Shown here in pieces: positions 1 to 9,554 of a stretch of DNA of 64,000 nucleotides. The stretch's first letter is position 1; each line of letters starts with the position of its first letter. The stretch is from positions 806,001-870,000 of the forward strand of contig NW_008805064.1 of assembly GCF_000004825.1 (NCBI RefSeq), in the 5' to 3' direction. The stretch comes from Heterostelium album PN500. Taxonomy: Eukaryota > Evosea > Eumycetozoa > Acytosteliales > Acytosteliaceae. The notes beneath the pieces are model-generated. The model was not told the DNA's origin and ran no database searches. It saw only the letters and a program-made list of their open reading frames with translations. Position numbers and translations under genes: made by a program.

Positions 1-3000
1 TTTTTATCGCTATTACTATTATCATTATCATTATTATCTGCCGCCAACTTCGATCCAATATCTTTTTTAGAATTTTCAATAGCAACAAGAATTGTTTGAT
101 CGACCTTGTATCTGGACATAATGAATCTCATATACTCTCTAAATTGCCTAGCTTTCACCAAAGCATCATAGAGAAATCGGTATGTTGAATAATTAACTAT
201 GAATGGAAACCACAAGGTAGGACCGAATGGAACGTAACTGTCAGATCGTTTGATGTGTTCATTGATTTTATCAAACTTGCTTTTGAATACTCCATCAAGA
301 TATGCCATGTATATTATAAATAGTAGTATATTTTCGTCCTCCATTGCCGCTGACATTGCTTCATTTACTTCATAACCCATATGCGTTCTGATCTGGATCA
401 GAGCCTGAAGGAGAGCTCCTGCAAAGTCTGCTTTAACATCTTCAAGATAGGCAGGAGGTGGGAATAGACCGACAAGTAAACATTTGAGAGACGCTGCCAA
501 CTCGCGAAATACGATCAATACCTGTGAATACCATCATCCATGGTTTGAGTAGAGTTGTATCAATTCTGTACTTCTCCAATAACTCTGACACTCTGGAATT
601 AGTCTGAACAATGTCAACAAATTCATCTTCTTCGTCTCTATCACGATCCTTTGGCTCTGGACCATGGATAAGAAACTTTTTAGCATTTGTTATTAATGCA
701 TTAACAAAGAGAATTTCATTATCTAGAAATTATTATATTATTAATATATATTCTTTGTTTAATTAATATTTTAAATTACTATAACATACCATCTTTCTTT
801 TCAATCAAGTCTATTGGAATCTTCTCATTATTTTGATATTCACTCTCTTCTGGATCTTCATTCAATGGTACCTCCAATGTCTTTGAATCCAATTTCTTTC
901 CACCCAAATCCATTAATGGATTGGCTTCTTGAAAGTGGGATACACTAGCACACTTTGGATTGGGTGCAAAGAGTTTGCCAATCAATATTTGGTCATTGAC
1001 AGAGGTACCACAAGAGCGAGATGTCGCTGATACACGAGAGAAGCAAACAACATTCTCAATTGAACCATTCAACCTTTTAAAGATGTTTTTAAAGTCGGGA
1101 TCTGTATATACATTCTCAATGAAATGTTTGGTAACGAAATGACGCTTGGCATAAACACCATGCTCACTTGACAATTGAAAGTAAACCTCTCCAATCTTCT
1201 TGACCTCCTCGTAGAGATCTCCGAAAGAGATATCAACCCTCGTGTAACCAAAGGAAGAATCGGTTGATTCAAACTTGAATACCAATTTCAATCCAAAGTC
1301 AATGAGATATGAGCCAGATGGAATCATTGGTGTATGAATATGTGCAACAAAGAGAATAACACTATTATTTGTAAAGTGGTCAAACATTTCGAGAATTTCC
1401 TTGGAGTGTCTTGAAATCCGGTCCAAACCAAAGACAATAACAATATCGCGAAAGTCGAGGGCCTCTTTAAACTTGATCATTTGCTCTCTAAACTTCACTG
1501 GATACCAGAATGTACTGACTACTTCCATAATGAATCTCAACTTGTATGAATTGACATCCAAGTTTGAGGTTGGAAACAAGCTCTTCTTGTTATTTGTTGT
1601 CAACTTCATGTGCACCGCCATCAAACCTGTAAACTGGTCCAACAATTCGATACTTGTGTGTTTTCCACTTAGTGAAGACTCGCGTAGGAGATAGTATATG
1701 TTATGACTGTCACTCTCGGCAAACATCTTTCGAATGGTATCTGCATTGAGCACATCGTTGGTTGACTTGGTATTCAGCTGCTTCTTTCCAGATTTACCAG
1801 ATTTAACGAGCTTTTCAGTTTCTGATTGTCTAAGAAATACAAGAGCATTGATGACAGTAGAATTTAATTGTCTTTGGGTGGACATTCTATTCTTACTATA
1901 TATATTTTCGTTACCCTTTTTTGGCATACCATTTGTAATATTGAGATAAACAACCTTATTTAAACCGATATACTGGAATCTCCTAGTTTTATTATAATAA
2001 TCTAGAATATTGGTTAGATAAATTGCTTTTGTATTAAATAGATGATTGCTTCTTAATAATTACCTAAATTTATAACTTTGTTGAATGCCAATATGAAACA
2101 TCCTCTTTTGGAAGCAAGAGTACCATCTCTTATATCAAGAATGGATATCAGATTAACATGATTCGATGGTTCAAAGAACTGGTATGGAATATCCATATAA
2201 GATGGAATAGGATCATGTTTTGTTCTAAAGTATACCAGTACCATCATTTCTGATTTGGATGTTAATTTGGAGAAGAGATAATTGATACCAGTTTGAATGT
2301 AATGACCATTGTCTGGATTATTTGGTACCTGTACAAGTATGAGAAATCGAATAAACTTGATAAACTTTTCATCCAACCAGCCAAACTGTTCAAGAAATTC
2401 GTCGACTTGTTCTTTTGCTGGTAATACCAAATGGTTATTCTCGACATGACACATATCAAACACAAACTTGCACAAGATGTATTGAATGCCACATTCATGT
2501 GGGATGGAGGGGAAGCACAGAGGAAACAGGTAAAGATAGTTGAATATAGCTAATAGATGTAGATCATTGATCTGAGAGTGATCTGTGAATGTTGGAGCGG
2601 TATCTCGATGCTTTTTCATAGTTTCATGTACTTGTAAATTGGGATGTGATAGTAAATTGGGGTGTATATGAGAATTGTTGTCAATCTCTATTGTATCCTC
2701 TGAGTTGGCAGTGGTGGTGGTGGTGGTGGCGGTGGTAGTAACGATAGTGTTGGTTGTTGGTTTTACCTTGGGTTCCATCGAAATAGTTGATGGCTTTCGA
2801 ATGCTTACTTCAAAGAAGTATCTGTTCTCCTCCTTCTTGAGTTGATTGACGATAGAATTTGGATTGTTATCTGTTGAATTCTTTGTATTTGCCAATGTAT
2901 CTTTACCAGCAGATGAACTGACACGACGTTTGGGACCAACAACACGACCATGATATCTATCAACTGAGAGAGTAGGGTTGATACAGTGGCCCAGTCCAAT

Positions 3001-3519
3001 ATTGCTACGGTTGATTCCAGATCTATAAGTTACTGATGATCTAGTAGTATCTCTAGATACCACCTTGGCAGATACCTTACCAACTCCCGATTCTGTCTCT
3101 GTTTTAACTACAAGCTGATTACTATTGGTTGATGGTAAATTATTCTCAGATCTTTTCCAATCTGGAATCCTATCGATTGCACTCTGAATTTCATTGAATA
3201 GATCTATACACTTTAGAACTTCAAGATCATTTCCAGCGACCAATATATATTTGATATTATCATAGTTTACAAACAGACACTTTGAGTTGAGGAAATTGAC
3301 AATAGTGGGTAGATTGATTTGAACTATATCAACAACTTCAAACAAACATTTTTTGATAACTACAAATTCATCTCTTTTTTTTTTTTTTTTTAAATGGTCA
3401 TAATAATTAATTTTTTATTTGTATTTTTTTAAATAAGTTTTTTTTTCTATTTAATTCAAATCTTACCTGTATTAATATCTTCAACTAGTATTACATTTGG
3501 TAGAGGATCACATTTAAAT
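1..3519 (-). CDS. Protein with two serine-recombinase-like domains (partial, runs off left edge)
   Basis: Minus-strand gene assembled from exons 3519..3467, 3371..2064, 2001..790 and 722..<1; the three introns are GT-AG and keep frame. No product name is recognised for the N-terminal half, which has an S/T/N-rich linker. Exon 3 holds a resolvase-like set: an N-terminal LRQSE (candidate nucleophile Ser), then IVIVFGLDRISRH, which fits the DR..R active-site motif. A second set begins later in the same exon (CFSRVSATS, then SVNDQ) and its DR..R motif (VFTGIDRISR) lies in the last exon, so the two domains are in tandem. Both keep the Ser and the DR..R residues. After the second motif the frame appears to change at about 500-510, and the coding sequence then continues open to base 1. 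The 5' end is unresolved: the 3519..3467 exon needs an upstream start, and only low-complexity AT sequence lies between it and the L15 gene. The family is inferred from motifs only. Confidence 0.55.
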
Positions 3520-3822
3520 CTTTAAATAATAAATAATTTAAATAAATAAATAAATTTTTCAATAAATATAAAGTATAATTTTTCAGCATGGCAACATCTT
3601 TACAGATAAATGAAATCAAAGAATTGAAGTTGATTTTAACTAACAAACCCAACTGATAATCCAGATTAACAAGAGATTTAAATATAATAAATTTAAGAAA
3701 TAATAATAAATAATTTAGGTAATAACTAAATAAATTTTGCAATAATAAATAAATAATTTTTGTAATAAACATTATTTGATTTAGGAATGGTGTATTTATT
3801 TGGAAATACTTCAGTATTGGGT

Positions 3823-4663
3823 TTATCTAATACGCTTGAAGACACGGGTGTTTCTTCTCTTATAGTTGGCACGACGAGATGGTCTAGCCTTTCCAGAGGT
3901 ACGTGGACCCTTGTTTCTGAGACCTCTAGCAGTGACACCAGCTCCGGTGAGACCACGGAGTTCACGGTGCTTGTGAACTGGGTTGCAGATCCAGTTGTAA
4001 CGAGCGTCGTTACGGACAGCTTGGTGAGAGTGATCGACCAAGATGACTTCGTAGTACTTGTAGGTGGAGTCTTGGTTGACCCAGTATGAGTTGAGAACAC
4101 GCAAGTTTGGACAACGACGACCGACACGCTCTTCAGCAACACTTCTCAAATTTCTTGATGGCTTCAATTCGTTGACACCATGGGTCTTTGGCTTACCACC
4201 AGTACGACCACCTGGGACTTGTCTCTTTCTACCTCCACGACGGACACGGATACGGTAGACTACGAAACCTTGAGTGGCTTTGTAACCTAAACGTCTGGCT
4301 CTGTCTGGACGTGATGGATGAGCAGCACGATGGCAGACTGGCAAGTTTCTGTATTCCCAGCATCTGATTCTGAGAAGGAAACGAACAGCATCAGATTGCT
4401 TCTTCTTGTAAAGCTCCTGTAAGTATTTATAGGCACCTAAAAATTTGTAGTAATAGTAGATTGGTGGATGGATGATGGAGAGTTAGATTAAAATGCACAT
4501 AATTGATAACTTGAAACTTTTTCAGGATATAACATCATCATAGAGTTTGTTGATTGACGATCGATTGTGATTCCTTCTAAACACTATCTCGTAACTAACT
4601 CTAATATTATTGTATGCTTATCTATCCAAAAAAAAGTTATCTATAAGGTAGATACACACCCAT
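3823..4663 (-). CDS. rpl15: 60S ribosomal protein L15 (eL15)
   Basis: Structural protein of the large ribosomal subunit, cytosolic. Exon 2 (4436..3823) encodes the whole of the conserved L15e protein, from [13 protein letters not shown] through [20 protein letters not shown] to [12 protein letters not shown]. The model gives 205 aa against about 204 for the family. The start is inferred: exon 1 is only ATGG (4663..4660), followed by a 223-nt intron (4659..4437) whose splicing yields Met-Gly-Ala-Tyr as in other eukaryotes. It is the only ATGG-GT upstream that works. Codon use is strongly biased and G+C-rich compared with neighbours, as expected for a highly expressed gene. It is divergent from DPM2. 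Identity is certain; the four-base first exon is likely. Confidence 0.95.
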
Positions 4664-5206
4664 TCCTCACTATGACCAAAGAGTAAAAGAAAACTACTTT
4701 CTATCGTTTTGTCAAAGGTAATCCATAGAGGTGGTGTGTCAGAGACTGAGCAGAGAGTATCGTCGGACGCAGACCACACAGAAAAAACTAAAATTCAAAA
4801 AAAATGAAAATTCAATTGTTGAAAAGAACTTCCTAAAAAAAGATTTTTTTTAGCCTCTCTCAATAATTTATTTTTGAAAATTTGGAGGCACAGTTAATGT
4901 GTTGTTCAACATTAACTGGTTACTCAATTTTCTTATGGCATTGTGTGAAATGATTATTACCCACTATTTAATATGATTTGATTTTTTTTTTGATTATCAT
5001 TATTTAAATTAATTAATTAAACCTCATTGAGTCATCATTTTATTTTCAATTTCATACAACTTATAATTAAATTATTTGTTTGTTTGATCTAAAGTTTATT
5101 AAAAGCTACGACTGTCGAGTCATTCTGGTTGATTTAATCAAACTTTGTTTTTTTTTTCATTTTTTTTATTTTTAAACTTTAAATATTTATTTAATATATA
5201 TATACA
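4664..5206. other. Divergent intergenic region between L15 and DPM2
   Basis: Shared 5' region of two divergent housekeeping genes. It contains a moderately G+C-rich stretch at about 4730-4780, probably L15 promoter or leader, then AT-rich sequence. A 10-bp perfect inverted repeat sits at 4891-4918, preceded by a U-rich Sm-site-like stretch (see findings). No open frame of note. Confidence 0.5.
4891..4918. repeat. Perfect 10-bp inverted repeat (hairpin)
   Basis: Arms CAGTTAATGT and ACATTAACTG are exact reverse complements around an 8-nt loop. The hairpin is preceded at 4865-4886 by a run of T and A resembling an Sm-binding site. It could be the 3' hairpin of a small RNA or a cis element; nothing upstream was recognised as a known snRNA. 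Confidence 0.5.
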
Positions 5207-5660
5207 ATGGTATGTTGAAAGATAAGAAAGAAAGAAAGATCATTTATATCATGGGTTTAGTGTTAAACATGTATTAATTTGTTCTCTAATAATAATAATA
5301 ATAATCGTGATTATTTTATAGAGTGTCACTGATAGATGCATTGGATTGTCATTGCTATTGTTTAGCATTACTGTATTTGTTTATTATACTGCTTGGGTTA
5401 TTCTTTCGGTATGTATATTATTATAAACAACTAATGAAATGATGATCAATTGAATTGTCGATTATGGATATTAATATAGTTGTTTCTTTTAAAAAACAAA
5501 CAAAATGATATAGCCATTCATTGATAGCGATCATTGGATTCATCAATATTTCTTACCAAGAGAATATGGTATCATTATTCCTTTGATGTTGGTCGTTGTT
5601 GGTTTAACAGTTATCGGAACATTTTTAGGTTTGGTCATGGTTAAATCAAAAAAGAAATAA
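5207..5660 (+). CDS. dpm2: Dolichol-phosphate mannosyltransferase regulatory subunit DPM2
   Basis: Small ER membrane protein that stabilises dolichol-phosphate-mannose synthase, supplying mannose for N-glycans, GPI anchors and O-mannosylation. Exons are 5207..5209 (the ATG alone), 5322..5408 and 5514..5660, giving 78 aa against 84 in human. Both introns have clean GT-AG ends and keep frame. Two hydrophobic helices are visible. The conserved core YYTAWVILSPFIDSDHWIH, followed by QYFLPREYG, closely matches animal DPM2, and the tail is basic (KSKKK). An exon consisting only of the start codon is notable but is also seen in LSM2 in this window. The gene ends 320 bp before the convergent PH/HMA gene. 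Confidence 0.95.
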
Positions 5661-5980
5661 ACAAATCGGAAATATATAAATAGTAATATAATTAAAGATG
5701 TATACAGATCAGATCAGTTTAGTTTAGTTTAGTTCAAGATGATTTGTTTGGAGATATTTTAAATTATTTTATTTACATGAAAAAGATGATAGTTATAGAT
5801 TGCTAATTTTCTTATTATTAGTTATTAGTTACTAGTTATTAGTTATATATAAGTTATAAGTTATTATTTATGTTGTTATTGTTATTATTATTAATTATTA
5901 TTTATAGATTATTATTTACAGCTATGGATAGTTAATGGTTTTTATAGATTTAGATATCATTATTTGTTTTGTTCAATTAT
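5661..5980. other. Convergent 3' intergenic region
   Basis: About 320 bp of AT-rich sequence with TTAGT/TTATTA-type short repeats between the stops of two convergent genes. No ORF or RNA gene seen; presumably holds both 3' UTRs. Confidence 0.5.
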
Positions 5981-6856
5981 CTATTGAGTTGATATCGATA
6001 CTATGAAACCATGAGATTCTAACGAGTGCAGTACATCATCTATATTTGGATTACCTCGAAGTACGAGACGGTCTTCATCTACGGAAACATTGCATTCATT
6101 TACACCTTTTGTACTGTTCATCAATCGATACACTATATCTTCACAGTGTTGGCACATCATTCCTTTAATATCGATTAATGTTTGATCTTTATTATCCTTT
6201 AAGTTTATTAAAAAAAAAATAAAAATAAAAATAGAAATAAACAATTTGTTAATAAACAATTATTAATAATTTTTTAAAGTAAAATTACTTAAAATTAAAC
6301 TTACTATTGTATTAGTTTGTTGATCTTGATCTTGTTGTTGTTGTGTTTGTTGTTGTTGTGTTTGTTGTTTTTGTTTAGCAGGTGATGATAAAAGTGATGA
6401 GAATAATGAGGAGGATGATGAAGTTAGATTGGGTGATGTATTGTTTGAAGGTGTTGTTGATGATGAAGAGGATGTTGATGTCGATGTCGATGCCGATGTC
6501 ATTTGATTTGAAGCAGCAGCAGAGATTGTGGTTGATTGTCTCTTTGCTTTGTTCGATGCTCTCTCAACGAAATGATTCAACCACTCTTGTGCTTCGTCCA
6601 TTGTCGGTGCTTGAAATTGATAGACACGTCCTTCTACGGCCAGTTCAATCTGTGTATTGACTCTAGTTGGCATCTGTTTCATGTTGGCAAGGTGAATGAT
6701 ATCGATTGGCACCCTATCATAGGCACTCTTAAAGTAACACAGTTCATTGTTATCGTACAGCACGAACCAACGTTGTTTCCATGACTTTACAATACCACCT
6801 TGCTTTGTCAGCCAACCTTCCTTCACAGTGACTCTATCTGTTGGATCAAATTTCAT
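5981..6856 (-). CDS. Two-domain protein: N-terminal PH domain, C-terminal heavy-metal-associated (HMA) domain
   Basis: Exons 6856..6305 and 6196..5981 with a 108-nt GT-AG intron in phase 0; 255 aa. Residues about 11-105 form a pleckstrin-homology domain: it opens with VKEGWLTKQGG, has the strand-2 KSWKQRWFVL, and ends with the conserved Trp helix (EAQEWLNHFV). PH domains bind phosphoinositides or proteins at membranes. A long S/T-rich then Q-rich linker follows. Residues about 190-255 form an HMA fold with the metal motif GMMCQHC (Cys199, Cys202), like copper chaperones of the Atx1 type. The two domains are normally found apart. The join rests on one inferred intron, but the spliced frame is uninterrupted and nothing suggests a separate start for the HMA exon. 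Function is unknown; membrane-targeted metal handling is only a guess. Confidence 0.8.
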
Positions 6857-7232
6857 TTGATTTTTAAATAACTTATTCTTTTTATTTTATTCAAAGACTA
6901 TATATATATAATAAATCTATTCTATTCTAAATTATTCTCTATTCTTTTTTTTATATACTATTAATTAATTGTTAATGATAAATAATCATAGTAATAATAG
7001 TATTATATTTATATATATATATTTATATAGAATGAAAAATAAGGATAGTGGTAAAAGTAGGTGATGTTAACACAAACAATCAAATTCAATTTGATTTGTG
7101 TTTCACCAATCAATGTAGGTACAAAGTGGGGTACAATTAATTCCACCTTTTAATTATTTTATCATGATATTTTAAGTTCTTTTTTTTTTTTTTTTTGTTT
7201 TTTGATTTTTTAATCGTTCCAAATACCAGTCC
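6857..7232. other. Intergenic AT-rich region
   Basis: 5' flank of the PH/HMA gene. TATA runs at 6900-6910 and 7010-7020 and a T-tract at about 7180-7200; no coding signal seen. Confidence 0.4.
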
Positions 7233-7478
7233 TCAAGATCTCTTCATTATTTTTTTTTCACCATATTTCTTACGATTTTTTTTTATTTCATCATGAGATT
7301 TTTCTTTTTTTGTAAAGGATTTTTCACCTGGTATCGAAACAGATCTTTCTTTGGCTTTGGTTACCACCATAAACTTTCGTTGTTTCTTTAAATCTATTGA
7401 ATAATTTACAAGAGTATGAAAATTCAAATCTTTAAAGTACCTGTTTCAATATAAATTTGTAGATATGCGATCTCTATT
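7233..7478 (-). CDS. Small lysine-rich protein, 5' end unresolved
   Basis: A compact minus-strand coding signal. The main exon (about 7398..7233) encodes a basic tail beginning DLKKQRKFMVVTKAKERSV and ending in EKKIMKRS. An upstream piece (7478..7442) reads IAYLQIYIET and splices in frame through a 43-nt intron with GT..AG ends. No ATG in frame was found for the upstream exon, so a further 5' exon or decay of the gene must be assumed. I do not recognise the family. Codon content and frame continuity through a plausible intron argue for a real gene; the very short intron and missing start argue for caution. Confidence 0.35.
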
Positions 7479-7589
7479 TGTATTCATTTAATTCTATTTC
7501 CTATTTTGGTTTTTATAATTTTATCTATTACTAAAAGGTTGTTTGTTAAAAACTAACTAACATTGTAAAATAAAGATTTATTAAAAAGA

Positions 7590-9200
7590 TTATTTATCAT
7601 CGAGTGAATGTAATAAATTTCTGATTGTTTCCCAATTTGATATAAATGCAACGAATCTTGTTCCGGTAAGACCATACACCAAGAATGATGTTTCATTTAA
7701 CCTTTGAATGGTGTATCTACAGATACCTGGATAGTAGGTGACTCTGTTGATAGATTTTGATAGTTGTAATGGTAGTGTACCACTGGTCGAAATGGAGGTC
7801 AATGACGATGGCCAATCCTCTTTACCACCGGTCACAGCTTTACCACGTTCAGCTACTTTTCGGAAATGGATAGTCTCCACCGATGAAGGAATGGTTACCG
7901 GTTGTTCTGCGGTGTTCTCTCTCACTCGAAGAGTTTTGAGTGAGCTTGGCATCTCTGGAATCTCACCTTTATAGCCACCTAGGTCCAGTCGCTGCAAACC
8001 AGATGGTAGCGTTACATATTGGTCTAACGGATAATCAATAGAATTATATGGCAAAGATAGATCGGTCAGACTTTCCGGTAGATTTCCAAGCACGAGGTTG
8101 TTATTATACAAAGTAGTGATATCTAATGTTTCCAATTGTTGGAATTCAGTGAAAATGTTGGCTTGGAATTCAAATTCACCATTTATCCTCAAGTATTTGA
8201 CTTTCTTTGGTATAATGTCAGTTGTGATTGTTTTGTAGCTGGTACGATTCGATAGAATAAGATGAGTTACACAAGATGGAATATCACCAGGCTTTATTCG
8301 ATGTTCATCGAGTATCTTTATCTGGAGAATTTCAATTGATTTCAGATCTGCAATGTATTTTAACCAATGACTTGAAATTGAAACATTAGTGAGACCCAGA
8401 GGAAGTCGTGCAGAGCTGGGAGTATCTGTGATCGAATTGTAGTAGGTCAATCTCTTGAGATTGGGTGGCAGCGATCTGATATCAATTTGATGGTTAGGAG
8501 CACCCAAACAGGATAGAGATGTCAGAGATCTCGGTAGTTGCAAAGCATCGATAGCATTTTCAGAGTCTATATACGGATAAGTCAATTTCTTAAGATTTAA
8601 AGGTAGTCTTGACTCATCTATATGTCGTTTTGATTTGATCGATCGGATATTCAATGGCAATCTTCCTTCAACCAAATCAAGCTTTCCAGAGAATTCAATT
8701 GATTTAATATTGGATCTACTTATCTTATCAATTGAAATTTGATTGATTTTCGAAAGAAATTCGATTTCTCTACATGACGTACTAATTTCATAGTTTTCAA
8801 TGTCATCTGAATTATTTATTAATATAATAAATATCCTTCTTAATATAAAAAAGTATAATTACCAATATTTAAGCAATCATCATAGTCACAGTGAGTATAT
8901 CCTTTTTTTATATACTCAAGACTAGTTTTCTTTTCATCGTAAACTACCAAAGATTTAATAGATTTAGATTTGATAGATCTTTGAAATATATCCCTGTATG
9001 AATTCAACTTGAAATTTCCATCGATACCAAATAGATTGTCGATTGATTTTATCATCTTTGAACAATTGAACCAAAGATATTTCTCTCTCTGATAGAACCA
9101 TCTCTTGCAAGTCAAACTGAAACAAATCCTATCTACATCATTGTCTATCGATTCAACTATAGCTTTTTAGTAAAACAAAAGATAGATTTACAAAAATATG
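7590..9200 (-). CDS. F-box/FNIP-type leucine-rich repeat protein
   Basis: Exon 8806..7590 and exon 8863..about 9150, joined by a 56-nt GT-AG intron (8862..8807) with correct phase. The N-terminal part carries the sequence DRICFSLTCKRWFYQREKYL, typical of the degenerate F-box at the start of dictyostelid FNIP proteins. About 15 LRR-like units follow of the form LPxxLxxLxxP (for example LPLNLKKLTYPY, LPRSLTSLSCLG, LPPNLKRLTYYN). Such proteins are thought to recruit substrates to SCF ubiquitin ligases, and a CUL1-type cullin happens to be the next gene. The first exon and start are not resolved: an ATG at about 9219 is close but does not splice in frame in any way I could find. Confidence 0.75.
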
Positions 9201-9219
9201 ATTATTCTCAACTATATCC

Positions 9220-9554
9220 ATATTACTTTTATTACAAATATTCTATAAAATAAAAATAAAAAAATGTTATCAAAAACAGTTGAAAAAAAAACACAACAGC
9301 AGTTCCCTCATGATCATATTTAAACAAATCTACTTGTATACAAGTAGCAGTATAACTATTTTTTTTTTTTTGGTATCCAATTTGTTCAATTTTATTTAGA
9401 ATACAACTTGTTATTATTTAATTATTGCTTTTTTGTTTTTTGAATATTTGATTTGTATGAATGATTGGGTGTGTTTTATGACAAAGATGAGTGGATTGTT
9501 GTTGTTGTGGTTGTAATTATTTAATTAATGTATATACCTTCAATACAATGAAGT
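9220..9554. other. Intergenic region between FNIP-type gene and cullin
   Basis: About 330 bp of AT-rich sequence with a T-tract near 9360-9371. It is the 3' flank of the cullin gene and the 5' flank of the FNIP-type gene. No further feature seen. Confidence 0.4.

Noticed and set aside
487-530. 28-nt GT..AG interval as an intron
   Set aside because: Far shorter than any other intron here, not AT-rich, and it would delete the recombinase motif.
3588-3656. Short + strand ORF MATSLQINEIKELKLILTNK
   Set aside because: 22 codons only, no splice partner; insufficient evidence for a gene.
3491-3772. Minus-strand frame rich in Leu/Phe/Ile/Tyr downstream of L15
   Set aside because: AT-rich low-complexity translation; only the small 3519..3467 exon in another frame has a good donor and splices into the next gene.
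3787-4089. Open + strand frame opposite L15
   Set aside because: Exact antisense of a strongly conserved ribosomal protein exon; codon bias of the L15 strand explains the open frame.
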